Part shown: positions 42,272-53,599 of the stretch, piece after piece
Position numbering within the stretch: position 1 is the first letter of the stretch
Layout: each line of letters opens with the position of its first letter
NCBI GenBank assembly: GCA_013176395.1
Contig: JABMLP010000014.1
Coordinates: forward strand, 1 to 64,000
Direction: 5' to 3'
DNA from: Venturia oleaginea
Taxonomy: Eukaryota; Ascomycota; Dothideomycetes; Venturiales; Venturiaceae
Length of the DNA stretch: 64,000 nt
The notes under the pieces: model-generated
What the model was told of the DNA's origin: nothing
The model's input: the letters and a program-made list of their open reading frames with translations, nothing else
Databases searched by the model: none
Made by a program: the position numbers and the translations under genes

Positions 42272-42781
42272 GAGATGGGAAGATGTAAAGTCCCTACTCT
42301 ACTAACGGAGTCTTGTTCAACAGACTATTCTAAACCAAACAATTCTTTTATGGTTGCGTTCGAGGTATACTGTCAAAGGATAGATCCTTTCTCAACTTAT
42401 CCTGGATGGATTCTTAGCACTACCTGGTAGTCTTTCACGTGCGCCTAGCAGGGATTGTTTGAGGATTGTTTCACATGTATTTCTATTCCTTTCCATACTT
42501 CTCTGGACAGCATGTCCTTTTTTCTTATACGGAGGACATATATACTAGTCGTCCTTCCTGCACTTACACATTCTTCTCTGTACTTAGATACTTCGAAATA
42601 CAAGCAGTCTTCTCTCAGTTGCGAAACACCTTTGAGGGTTGAACTCTTACATGAAGACGTTATAAGACAGGCTTCGTAGCCGAATAAACGCCGTGGCGAA
42701 CCGGCTTGTTTTATTAAAGAAGCAGAGATCGAAGTTTAATATCTCAGACACCTTTTATATGTAGAAACTATAGTACTAGAG
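42272..42781. other. unassigned repeat-island sequence
   Basis: No gene. A 21-bp word around 42371-42391 (TGTCAAAGGATAGATCCTTT) recurs inverted at about 53661-53681, but the word is itself nearly palindromic. Confidence 0.4.
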
Positions 42782-43036
42782 TGTCACGGGGCGGGTTCGG
42801 GTATCAGGAGGAAGGAGCAGCAGCAGGAACAGGTATCATTAAACTGGCTACATACGAACTGGCAGGCGAACCAACAGGCAGGTTTGACGACAGGACGTAG
42901 CTCAAAGAGCTACGAATTGGTTGAAGCCACGCAGGCTTTAAAACCTTTCCTCGGCAGAACTAGGGTTCTGCATTGATCACGTACCGTGGGGCCACCCCAA
43001 CGGCGGGAGAGACTTGTCCGCGGTCGTACCGTGACA
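42782..43036. repeat. solo LTR with 5-bp target duplication
   Basis: 255 bp from TGTCACGGGGCGGG to GTCGTACCGTGACA, with inverted TGTCACGG/CCGTGACA ends. Directly flanked by TAGAG on both sides (42777-42781 and 43037-43041). No internal coding region remains, so it is the product of LTR-LTR recombination. The near-palindromic ends leave its orientation open. Confidence 0.88.
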
Positions 43037-43162
43037 TAGAGCCGTGTCAAGCCGATACTAAGGAGGTATAAAACTACCCTTGATATTGTAGAACTTTCTT
43101 TTCTTCAATAAAGGAATAACGAAAAAAAGCTATCCTAATAGTTACTGGTAATAATACGTGCA

Positions 43163-43167
43163 AATGG
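43163..43167 (+). repeat. target duplication AATGG of Copia-A (left)
   Basis: Matches AATGG at 53595-53599, after the right LTR. Confidence 0.85.
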
Positions 43168-43374
43168 TGTTGCAATATGGTGTAATATGGTGCAATATGG
43201 TGATATCTCCGGCGGCCTCAAGACCGACCGAGCCATCAGAACCTATTTCAGTACTTTCAATAGTGTATATATAGCCCTCATTTTCCACTCGGTTTGAGGG
43301 CATGCAGTCACTCATTGAATCGATATCTTACCTCAGTTTACCTCTCACATTTGGTGTTGTTCCAACTTCAGATA
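43168..43374 (+). repeat. Copia-A 5' LTR
   Basis: 207 bp with a TATATATAG promoter-like box near 43267. Confidence 0.9.
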
Positions 43375-43387
43375 GTTATGAGCCCGG
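43375..43387 (+). promoter_or_regulatory. Copia-A primer-binding site
   Basis: GTTATGAGCCCGG follows the LTR directly. TTATGAGCCC is complementary to the anticodon arm of initiator tRNA-Met (anticodon CAU), indicating half-tRNA priming as known for Drosophila copia. Confidence 0.7.
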
Positions 43388-43608
43388 CTATCGCTTAGGG
43401 TCCCCAGATTATTCGAACTAAACCACTTCTGACTTACCGCCTTTGTTTGTTACTCCTCTTCAGGTCTAGCACCTCAACGTCTTTACCACTTTCGTGTTCT
43501 TTTCGTGGTTTACAGGTATTCTGCCCCGCCGTCTCCTCCAAGGGAAGTCAACGATCAATACCATTTATCTATCCTTTCAACCCCCATTGCTGTAGACCCT
43601 CCTACACA

Positions 43609-45607
43609 ATGCCTGCATCATCCAAAAGAGTAATCAAGTCCTCTGAAGTTATCTTAGCATCTGCAAGAGACTGGGATGACTGGTTTGCTCGACATAAAGC
43701 CAATTTCTCCCGTGCTGGTATCTGGAAGTATGCCAATCCAGCATTATCTTCAGAACCCATCCTTCCCTCTGAACCTCAACCTCCAGTACCCTACGATGCA
43801 ACAAGCAGAGCTAGCGGTATGGAGATGGATATCAGTATAGCAGATCTCTCCTCAGAGGATCGGGTGCTGTATAAGATGTTACAGGACGAGTACAGGGACA
43901 AGTGGAAGCTCTAGGCTCGAACCGATTCAAAACTTGAAGCTGGCATGGTTTCTATTGAAGAATCAATCTCCGCAGACTACGCTGGACTGCTAACAGATTG
44001 TTCTACAGCCTATCAGATGTTTAAGGCTTTGAAGGACATGATAGCACCGACATCGAGAGCGAGGGAGTTTGAGATTCTTCGTGAATATCAAGCAGTTTGC
44101 AAGGGCCCCAAGGGCAGCGCAATTGAGGCTTGGTTGATGAAGTGGGACAAAGCATATCGCGATGCTAAGAGGGTGGAGTTACCTGAGGTGACAGGAGAGA
44201 GGCCGTTGTATGCCTTCCTTGAAGCTGTACATTCTTACGACGCCAGCTGGGCTGCTTCTCAACGTCTTTCCATCACCAAGGCCGTGGTGAAGGGGGCTCC
44301 ACCAACCACCATTCAACTTCTTATCGAGGAGTTTAACGCTGAGCGCTCCATCAACTCCTACTGGAAAGGATCAGCTCACACCTCCTTTCAGACAGCCACG
44401 CTCAACGGGAAGCAACCATCGCTACCAGGCAGTCAGTCAAAGCACCCATCTGTGTGTGTCTGTGGGGCAAGGGAGTGGTACAAGAATTGTCCATACTTGC
44501 ACGCAGAAATTCGCAAACCAGGATGGAAGGAAGATGTCGACATTGCAGCCAAAGTTGCTACTGCATTGAAGACGCCGTCAGTCAATCTAAGGAAGCATAT
44601 GGAACAGTGGGCTTCTCGTCAGCGCTCTGAGTCCACGTCTGGAGATCAAGGAAGCAAGAAGTCAACAAACACTCCTGCAATTTCACTCACGACGAGGGTT
44701 ACCCAGCCGAAAGCCTTTCCATCTTCTGCCGTCTCTTTTGTGACAGAAACGCCAACCAGCTATCAGAACAAGTGGTTTCTTGATAGTGGTTCCTCTGATC
44801 ACATAACAAATAACGCATCGATCTTTTCACAGACCTCTGTAGCCACAAATGGCGAAGCAGTGATGTCTGGCACTGGATCAACAGCAATCGTTGCCCGGGG
44901 CAAGGTCTCTTTCTCAGTAGAGACTCCCACTGGCCAAGGCTCTGCTCATCTTGAGGGAGTTCTCTTCAGTCCCGATTACGCCACCAACGTCCTGAGTTTG
45001 GCTAAAATTCTTGACAAAGGCTTCTTGGTAGACTTCTCTACTGGTACAATCGCCAATGCACAGGGCCAAGTCGTCATTCTTTTCAGACGTGAAGGCTCCA
45101 TGTTTGTGGTGGCTCAAAATCCTGACATTCCAACATCTGAGAGGGTGGGATCTATGTCCCCTCCAGATACTCCTCCAGTTAGACCACCACATGGCAGTTT
45201 AACCGCTCCTCCAGCTTCATTTGCGACAAAAGTGCGGAAGTCTGCACGCCAGAAGCCAGTCCTGATTGCTGATGGTAAGGATCTTCATGAGATTTATGGC
45301 CATATCAACAAGGATACTTTGAAGCACCTTACTGATAACGTCACTGGCATTCTCCTCACTGACGCATCAACCGCACCTCAGTGCATCACCGATTGTGAGT
45401 GCTGTGCATTATCGAAAATGACACGCCAAGTCTCACGATATCCGGAGCGCAGTGCACCAGTTACCGAACCTTTTGAGCGGATCGCCTTTGACTGGATTCA
45501 TCATGATGAGGGTTACAACAATGACTGGTATACCTCACACACTCTGTGTACCTTGATGAGGTTCAATCTTTCTGCTTCTCATTCGAAGATGTCATCCTAT
45601 CGCGAGG
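43609..45607 (+). pseudogene. Copia-A gag-pol, 5' part, with one in-frame stop and a nested insertion
   Basis: From ATG 43609 the gag frame reads MPASSKRVIKSSEVILASAR and is stopped by TAG at 43912-43914. It then continues in the same frame (ARTDSKLEAGMVSIEESISA). A CAG-to-TAG change would explain the stop. Downstream are protease KWFLDSGSSDHITNN, the GAG-pre-integrase domain with LHEIYGHINKDTLKHL and CECCALSK, and the start of integrase (FDWIHHDEGYNNDWY). The frame is interrupted at 45607 by Copia-B and resumes cleanly at 50418-50423. Confidence 0.88.
45603..45607 (+). repeat. target duplication CGAGG of Copia-B (left)
   Basis: Matches CGAGG at 50418-50422. Confidence 0.92.
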
Positions 45608-45775
45608 TGTTGGAAGGAGTATCCTCATGCTATTGCCTCCACCTGCGCCAGCGTGGCTACTCTCTGTCACTGGAGTTTGTTTACTGCCCAATTGGGCTTA
45701 GTGTATTACTATATAGCTGAGATCCTCCGGATCTCACCCTCAATACACTTGTTACTCAACTTTCATACTTCAACA
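45608..45775 (+). repeat. Copia-B 5' LTR
   Basis: 168 bp; contains ACTATATAGCTG promoter-like sequence. Confidence 0.92.
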
Positions 45776-45789
45776 GGTTATGAGCCCGG
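45776..45789 (+). promoter_or_regulatory. Copia-B primer-binding site
   Basis: GGTTATGAGCCCGG, the same initiator-Met anticodon-arm complement as in Copia-A. Confidence 0.7.
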
Positions 45790-45973
45790 CATCACGCCGC
45801 GCGCTCCTCCGATATACAGCACCTTACTGAGCATCACTGCTTCACATTTGTTGTTCATCATCGCTGCTGTTGTTGCTGCCGACGCTCCGCTACCCGGCGT
45901 ACAGCACACCGTACCAGCACAGCACGGCACCCACCTTTACCTCTGAAGCAGACTTCAGACCACCTCTGTCATC

Positions 45974-47356
45974 ATGTCATCTTCCTTCAGCTTCAAGCTT
46001 GACCCCAACTCGCTGCCCAAGCTTTCTGCCCGCGGCGATAACTACACAGAATGGCGCTCCGCGTGGACTGTCGCACTCAGGTACGCTGGCCTCTGGCCGA
46101 TCGTGTCTGGCAAGAAGACAAAGCCCGCCGCCGTCGCTGGGACTGGCGCAGAAGCTCGCGAGGAGCTCATCGACAAGTGGGACGCCGACGACAACAAGGC
46201 CATGGTCATGCTGCTCTCGTCGGTACACAACGACCTCACGATGTCCATCGCGTCGTGCGACACGTCACCCGAGGCCTGGAAACACCTCGGCAGCCGATTC
46301 GACCGCGATACCGGCAACGCGTCCATCACCCTCTTCCGGTCGCTCACAAACCTCCGCTACGCGGATGGAGACGACCTCAGACTACACCTGGACGAGTTCC
46401 ATCAGCGATGGACTCGCATGGCAAAGCGATGCGCTGGCTCTTCACAGAGCGTCGCAAAAGCCATGAAGGCAATGTTTGAATCGGATGAGGTCAAGGGCTC
46501 ATTCTTCCTGGCCACCCTACCAGATACTATGGACCACGTCATCGACAACCTCAGCTCTCGTGACGTTACCAAGTTTGTCGACATCGAACCCAAGATCCTC
46601 GACATCTCCGACAAGCACTCCCTCGACGCTGACTCCTCTACCGCGTACGCTGCGAAACAATCCGCCGCGCGCGGCGCCAAACAGAACCAAGGTGGCGCAC
46701 GCGGAACGCGTCCGGCTACTAATACTACCGAATGCTCCTGGTGCCGCAAGCACAACATGACGTTCATTGGGCACGCCTACACGAACTGTAACGAGCTCAA
46801 GAAACACAAGGAGCAACAGCAGCGCAAAGGCAACGGCGCGCCAAAGGAGACGAAGAATGGCGCAAAACGTCAAAAGGCGAACAACGCGAACGCCGCTGAA
46901 TCATCAGACGATGAGGACGACGAGGACAGCGCAACTGAGGTGGTGAGCTTCATAGCACATTACCGCGCCACCAACGCCACTGCCGGCGCAACCATTGACC
47001 TGACTGGATCACCACCGCAGTCGACGCGGACCACGATGATCAACGTAAACGGCAAGCAATCACGCGAAACTATAAGTGCTCACGCCGCAATACGTCGGCC
47101 CTCAGCAATCGATCCTCCCACAGTATGGCTTCTTGACACTGGTGCCTCGCGGCACATGACTGGCTGCGCCGATGATTTCGTGTCCTTGTCACCCAAGCAA
47201 GGAACGATCACGGTGGCCGGCGGTATCAAGTTACCCATCAATGGTGTTGGACTCGTTCGATTACGCTGCAGAATGCCTGACAGATCCACCAAGATCGTCG
47301 AACTGACCAACGTCCTCTACAGTAGCGAGCTCTATGGTACACGGCTCTTCTCCTAG
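45974..47356 (+). CDS. Copia-B gag and protease
   Basis: 460 residues from ATG 45974. The gag domain has LSARGDNYTEWRSAWTVALR, WDADDNKAMVMLLSSV and LHLDEFHQRWTRMAKRC. A zinc-knuckle-like CSWCRKHNM...GHAYTNC follows. The protease carries WLLDTGASRHMTGC with an intact DTG. The frame ends at TAG 47354-47356, but the same frame continues sensibly as SYVRHHHNLELHGKANDIFL. It is therefore either a nonsense mutation or a read-through stop. GC-rich codon use differs from Copia-A. Confidence 0.88.
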   Translation: MSSSFSFKLDPNSLPKLSARGDNYTEWRSAWTVALRYAGLWPIVSGKKTKPAAVAGTGAEAREELIDKWDADDNKAMVMLLSSVHNDLTMSIASCDTSPEAWKHLGSRFDRDTGNASITLFRSLTNLRYADGDDLRLHLDEFHQRWTRMAKRCAGSSQSVAKAMKAMFESDEVKGSFFLATLPDTMDHVIDNLSSRDVTKFVDIEPKILDISDKHSLDADSSTAYAAKQSAARGAKQNQGGARGTRPATNTTECSWCRKHNMTFIGHAYTNCNELKKHKEQQQRKGNGAPKETKNGAKRQKANNANAAESSDDEDDEDSATEVVSFIAHYRATNATAGATIDLTGSPPQSTRTTMINVNGKQSRETISAHAAIRRPSAIDPPTVWLLDTGASRHMTGCADDFVSLSPKQGTITVAGGIKLPINGVGLVRLRCRMPDRSTKIVELTNVLYSSELYGTRLFS

Positions 47357-50200
47357 AGTTATGTCCGTCACCATCACAACCTCGAATTGCACGGCAAAGC
47401 AAACGACATCTTCCTCACGCGCAACGGCGCCACGGTACTGTGGGCACGGCACGCGGACGGCGTTGTACAAATCCAAACTAAAACGAAACCCACAGCGCAC
47501 GTTGCCTCGACCGAATCCCACGCGCCAACTAACCGAGACCTGACGCGCAAATCGTCACTACACAAAACCGAGACCGCACCTGCTGCAACCGTCAGTGCAC
47601 CATCTTGGCCAACACTGGCGCAGAAGACTGCATGCTTCTCATCGTATACGGAGTTTCATCACTCAGTCGGTCATCTTCACGTCCCAAACCCTGCAAGGAT
47701 ATACAATGATGGGCACCTGGTACCGGCGAAACCTCATGACTTCCACTGCGACATGTGCTCCCTCAGCAAGTCCAAGCGACAGCGGCCTGCGCCATCCCCA
47801 CCAGTACTGGCGCGCACCATCAAGCCGCTCGAAGTCATACACTCAGACTTGTCAGGGAAGTTTCCTCGCCCAAGCCTTGGAGGCGCACGTTACTTCATAT
47901 CCTTCATCTGCCAAGCAACTCGCTACTCCTGGATCAAGCTTCTTAAGCTGAAGTCTGATGGCCCCCAGGCGATCCGCGAATTCATCGCCTTCGCAAATAC
48001 TCAATACAACGCTCAGATGAGTACTGCGAACATCCACATACACAGCTCTACGGTAAAACGCTTCAAGTCTGACAACGGCGGCGAATACCGCGCCGCTGCC
48101 CAGGACCTTCGGCGCATGGGCATACAACATGACATGGTCCCACCTTACCATCATGAGCTCAATGGCGTCGCAGAACGGTGGAATCAGTCCATCATTCAGA
48201 TCGCTCGATCAATGATCCCTACTGACAGTCAGCTGTTCCTTTGGGGTGAGGCTGTGCAGACAGCCAATTTCCTCAAGAACATATCCCCTCACGCTGCTGA
48301 CAAACTGGGTCGTACGCCGCATGAATTACTCATTGGCGCGAAACCATCCATCAAGCATCTGCACCCATTCGGCTCCAAAATCTTCGCTCACATACCTGTA
48401 GAAGCTCGCAAGCCTGGCTCCAAGCTCTTGCATAGAGCGGAGGAAGGCATCTTCGTTGGGTATGGGCGCAACACCAAAACTGCGAGGGTCTACATCCCAT
48501 CGCGTCATGTCATCATGGAAACTCGCAACCTGCGCTTTGAGCCTTTCTCAAGGTCTCAGACTGCGCCGTATTTCCAACCTGTGGCGGAGAATGAGATACC
48601 AGCTGCTGAACCAGTCTCTACATCTCCAAGACGGCCTCAAAACAAAGATCGTCGGCCGTCGGGGGACACTTTTGCCACACCTCCTACATCACCAACGTGG
48701 TCCACGACGACAGCGTACACCCCATCCCGGCTTGAAGCTGGGGTACCTTTGGACCACTCGTACGATCAGCCTGCGCCAACGCCTGTGCAGCCCAGCGCAG
48801 AAAATGGACAACACACGCGCTCCGCTCCACCCACCTCTGCACCCGGCGCTGGAGCAAGAGGAACTCGAAGGGAGACGCGACCGTCACAGGACCTGTCTGA
48901 TCCAGTCGAGCTCCGACGCTCCAAACGAGTTGCTAAACCTTCACGCAAAGCCGCAGACAACGCTGAAGCGTCATTGGCTTTGGAAGACATGCTTGCGCCA
49001 GATGATGAGAACATGGCGCACGCTGTGGCTTGCGTCACCAAGGCAGACATCGACCACGAGATACCTCGCACGTTCAATGAAGCTGTCAACGCCACTAACT
49101 CCCCTTTGTGGGTTACACCGATCAACAAAGAAATCCAAGCACATCGTGACAATGGCACATGGGTGATGGAACACAATCCTCCGCCAAACCTCAAGCTCGT
49201 TGGCACACGCTGGGTCTTTGACATCAAGCGCGACGAGCATGGAAAGGTCGTCAAGCGCAAAGCCCGCCTGGTGGCACAAGGCTTCTCACAACGTCCTGGG
49301 GTGGATTTTGACGACACATATTCCCCAGTGGTGCGCTACGACAGTCTGCGTCTCATCATCGCTATCGCTTCGTGGCACATCGCAGCGATGTTGCGGCGCT
49401 ACGGCATGGATGATTGTAATGGGCGCCACACACCGCTTGACCCTAACTCGTTCCCACCAAGGTCAACCGACTCAGTGGACCTTGATCGCCAGAAACTGTA
49501 TCAATCCATCATCGGCTCGATCAACTTCCTTGCCATCGTCAGTCGCCCAGACCTGTCCTACACGGTCAGCATGCTGGGTTCATACAACTCCAACCCATCA
49601 GACCTGCATCTGAAGATGGCTTACCAGACTCTACGTTACATTCAAGCCACCCGAGCTGTTGAACTTGACGTACGATCTCCTGCGCCGTCTGATCGCTCTG
49701 CAGCGCGGACCGCGTCCATTCCTACGCTCGTCATGTTCTCAGATGCGTCTTTCGGGTCTGACCCAGACAACTCCAAGTCCTTCTCTGGTTACCTCATGAA
49801 GGTCGGTGGATCGACAGTCTCATGGTCTTCAAAGCGTCAGTCATGCGTGGCAAGGAGCACTTGTGAAGCCGAGTACATGGCATCATCCCACGCCGCCAGC
49901 CACCTCGTGTGGTCGCGCCAGGCCATCAAGGAGCTTATGGGTCACGCCAAGTACCCCAACTGTTGGCTCATGGTTGACAACGAGCCCGCCCTGTCGCTCA
50001 TCAAGGACCACAGGATCAGCAATCGTTCTAAACATATCAACGTTCACTACCACTTCGTCCGGGAGCGATTCGTCCTGGGTGACTACGCCATCGAGCATGT
50101 CTGCTCCGCTGACAACCTCGCCGACATTGGTACTAAATCACTACCACGACCCCTCCTGGATAACCTCCGAGGCCGTATTTGTGCAACTACTGCGCCATGA
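47357..50200 (+). pseudogene. Copia-B integrase, RT remnants and RNase H
   Basis: The frame continues from gag after the TAG. Integrase: FHHSVGHLHVPN, CDMCSLSKSKRQ, then the core residues in VIHSDLSGKFP, FKSDNGGEYR and NGVAERWNQ. RT begins normally (VGTRWVFDIKRDEHGKVVKR; KARLVAQGFSQRPGVDFDDT; YSPVVRYDSLRLIIAIASWH) and then jumps at about 49380 to AAMLRRYGMDDCNGRHTPLD, which belongs after the catalytic YVDD region. Roughly 150-200 residues are missing with the frame kept. RNase H is complete (MFSDASFGSDPD, STCEAEYMASSHAA, MVDNEPALSLIKD). The protein cannot be an active reverse transcriptase. Confidence 0.88.
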
Positions 50201-50249
50201 ATGGGGGGACTGGCACTGATGGGAGGAACATCGTTCGGATTCGGGGGAC

Positions 50250-50417
50250 TGTTGGAAGGAGTATCCTCATGCTATTGCCTCCACCTGCGCCAGCGTGGCT
50301 ACTCTCTGTCACTGGAGTTTGTTTACTGCCCAATTGGGCTTAGTGTATTACTATATAGCTGAGATCCTCCGGATCTCACCCTCAATACACTTGTTACTCA
50401 ACTTTCATACTTCAACA
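50250..50417 (+). repeat. Copia-B 3' LTR
   Basis: 168 bp, no difference from the 5' LTR seen. A GGGGGAC purine tract precedes it. Confidence 0.92.
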
Positions 50418-53136
50418 CGAGGTTCTGGTGGAACATTTGAATATCATCGAACTGAACTGGGGCTTCAAAGTGAAGTATGTACAGACCGATGATTTTAAGG
50501 ACGACGCCTTCGACCACGAGCTACGAATTCGAGGTATTATTCGAGAGCCATCTGCACCAGATACTCAGGCTCAGAACGGAAAGGTCGAGCGTGCTGGAAG
50601 GTCAATTACCACGGTATCTCGATGTCTGATTGAGACTGCCGGCTTACCCACCAATATGTGGCCATCGACAATGACACACGCCACAACTCTCCTCAATCGC
50701 ACTCCGACAGCTGAACTTGGCTGGAAGACTCCATTTGAGATGGTGTTCAAACGCAAGCCTGATGGTCGTCACCTCGTCAAAATCGGCAGTGTAGCCTATT
50801 GTTTGGACAAGAACATTCCAAAGTCTCGTCGCCTTCAGAAGATGGAGCGTCGTGCATTCATTGGCTACTATGTGGGCTATGACTCTACAGGCATTTACCG
50901 GATTTGGATTCCTTCTCAGCATAGGGTCATTCGCACCAGGGACGTCAAATTCGACCAGAAACGCCTCTACAAACATCACGATATTGATGTTCTCAGTGTT
51001 TCTGAGAGGGTGACTGACTACGTCGAAGTACAAACCCCTCTTCCCAGCCTTACCAGCATGCATTTGGACATTGGCGAACCATCCACACCGATGTACACAC
51101 CGGAAGACACATCAGCATCGGATTCTGAGGTACCTGAGCAACAGCAAACCTTAAAACCTCCTCAATCTCTTCCATTGCTAGGTGAACTTCCATCACCATC
51201 TCCGACACCGTCTATTACCTCAGAGGGTGAGGGTGCGTCTAACTCGCTAACTCCCTCAGCCTCAGATGAGGCCAACTCACCAAATCATCCACCATCTGAG
51301 TGTTCAACACCTGCTTCTCCTACCGTCATCGCTGGTCCCTCAGGTTCTTCATACACAAGGGAGTACGGCCCTGAGCGCACCATTTTGAGCGACGAGGTTC
51401 TAACCACCAAGCGTGTCAGAAAGCAGCGTCACCTTGGGTTTCTTACCACGACAGAGAATCTCTCTGGCGTCACTTTGGGACTGAATCAAGCCCTCTCCTT
51501 TGCCTCTAAACAGAAGAAGATGCTTGTCAGTTCACTACCTCCACCTCCGAAGCACTGGAATGCTATGCTCAAACACCCTCATCGCCAAGGTTTTATCGAA
51601 GCAACCCAGAAGGAGCACACTCGAATTGTTGGCCAAGGGACTTTTGAACCAGTTGAGTCTTTGCCTAAGGGTCACAAAGCTATTCCAACTATGTGGGTAT
51701 GGACATACAAGCAAGATTCTGATGGCTTCTTGTTGTCATACAAAGCACGTTTGGTTGTACGTGGTGACCTTCAGACCACCTTTGCCGAGACCTCTGCCAC
51801 CACTTTGGCTTCTCGCGTATTTCTTGCATTGATCGTCATCATGGCCTACTTTGGGCTTGAAATGCGACAATCTGACATCATCAACGCCTTCATCAATGCA
51901 TTGCTGGGAGATCTTGTGTACATCACATACCCGGATGGCTTCCCTGGACCTCCTGGTGGTTACATACGTCTCCGCAGAGCGTTGTATGGTCTGAAGCAAT
52001 CACCTTACCTTTGGCAACAACACTTCACTCGATCACTCCTCAAATTCGGTCTCAAACCTGTCCCTGGCATCGACTGTTTATTCACCAAAGGAAGCCTCAT
52101 TGTTCTATTCTTTGTGGACGATATTATCACCGCCTGCCCTCCCTCTCAGATGCATCTTATCGAACAGTTCGAGACGTTTTTGGCTTCAGAATACGACATT
52201 AAACGACTTGGAGAACCTCAATACTTCCTCGGTATTCGCATCATCAGGAATAGAGACAATCGCTCAATTGGTCTCGTTCAAGATGCATACATTGAGAAGA
52301 TCGCAACCCGTTTTGGTCTGGACAACTCACGCCAAACTTGGTCACCAATGCCTGTGCGAGATCTGCCTAAGAATTCAGCCCAAGCCTCTCATTCTGACGT
52401 CTTAAGCTACCAGATGAAGGTTGGTTCCATTGGTTTTGCTTCATACATCACTCGTGCAGATGTAGCCAAAGCTCATTCCGTCCTCTCTGAACACCTACAG
52501 AATCCCAGTAAAGATCACATTGATGCAGCCAATCAGTGTATTCGGTACCTCTGGACCACTCGGTTCTACGGCTATGAGTATAGGGGCGATGCAGACTCCT
52601 CTAACTACTTTCTTTGCTCCTCTGACGCCAGTTTTGCGGACGATCTTGACTCCAGGCGATCTTCTGAAGGCTTCACATTCTTTCTGTTTGGAGGACTTAT
52701 TGACTGCCGTGCTACCAAGCAAAAGACTGTCACCACGAGCTCCACAGAGGCTGAATTACTAGCCCTCTCCGCCGCTGCACGGGAGATGATGTGGTGGAAG
52801 CGATTTTTCGAGTCCATCCACTGCAACTTACACCAGAGCAAGGCGACCATTTTTTGCGACAATAGACAGAATATACGTCTTATGATGGATGACTCTCCTA
52901 AACTGCAAACCCGTCTCCGCCACGTTGATATTCATCGCAGTTGGCTGAAGGAACACGTCTCTCTTGGAAACATCAACATTGAGTGGACTCCTACGAATGC
53001 AATGCCAGCTGATGGCCTCACAAAGCTTCTTACACCACAAGCATATTCACACTTCATCACTCTACTCCGCATGGTCAACTTTGAGGCTCCCATCACCGCA
53101 CTTGGATCGCCGCAGGACGTCTCTGGAACCTCCTGA
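50418..53136 (+). CDS. Copia-A pol, 3' part: integrase end, RT and RNase H
   Basis: About 900 residues continuing the Copia-A frame. Integrase core end: VQTDDFKDDAF and DTQAQNGKVERAGRS. RT: IPTMWVWTYKQDSDGFLLSY, YKARLVVRGDLQTTFAETSA, the catalytic VLFFVDDIITAC and GEPQYFLGIRI. RNase H: CSSDASFADDLDSRRSSEGF, TSSTEAELLALSAAAREMMW and IFCDNRQNIRLMMDD. The catalytic FVDD is intact. Separated from its N-terminal half by Copia-B, it can no longer be made as one polyprotein. Confidence 0.9.
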
Positions 53137-53387
53137 AATCCTAACAGGACCTCCATTTTCTCTCTCAGTGTACTAGCAGTTTTAGGCGAATGTACCACTC
53201 TCTTTCATGCTCTCAAACGACTATCAGTGATAAAGGATTTACCTAAAGTCAGCTACTGTGTAATCACGCTCTTTTCACTACATTTCATTGGTTTCTTTGG
53301 CTCGGATTACTACTCCATATTGGGTTGTATTACCAGGCTTGGCACTTTCTTTGTACAGGAAGTCATCATTTCCTTCCTGAGAGGGTG

Positions 53388-53594
53388 TGTTGCAATATGG
53401 TGTAATATGGTGCAATATGGTGATATCTCCGGCGGCCTCAAGACCGACCGAGCCATCAGAACCTATTTCAGTACTTTCAATAGTGTATATATAGCCCTCA
53501 TTTTCCACTCGGTTTGAGGGCATGCAGTCACTCATTGAATCGATATCTTACCTCAGTTTACCTCTCACATTTGGTGTTGTTCCAACTTCAGATA
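53388..53594 (+). repeat. Copia-A 3' LTR
   Basis: 207 bp, no difference from 43168-43374 seen. Preceded by the purine tract GAGAGGG. Confidence 0.9.
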
Positions 53595-53599
53595 AATGG

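Larger units (their letters stand above)
45608..50417 (+). mobile_element. Copia-B: LTR retrotransposon nested in Copia-A, RT core deleted
   Basis: 168-bp LTRs at 45608-45775 and 50250-50417 (TGTTGGAAGGAG ... CATACTTCAACA) look identical by eye, with target duplication CGAGG. A primer-binding site GGTTATGAGCCCGG follows the 5' LTR. The coding part lacks the central RT segment. Confidence 0.93.
43168..53594 (+). mobile_element. Copia-A: LTR retrotransposon carrying a nested Copia-B
   Basis: 207-bp LTRs at 43168-43374 and 53388-53594 look identical by eye. They start TGTTGCAATATGG and end CTTCAGATA, with target duplication AATGG. Order of domains (gag, protease, integrase, RT, RNase H) is that of Copia/Pseudoviridae-type elements. 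Copia-B (45608-50417) sits in the integrase region. Without it, Copia-A would be about 5.6 kb. Confidence 0.93.
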
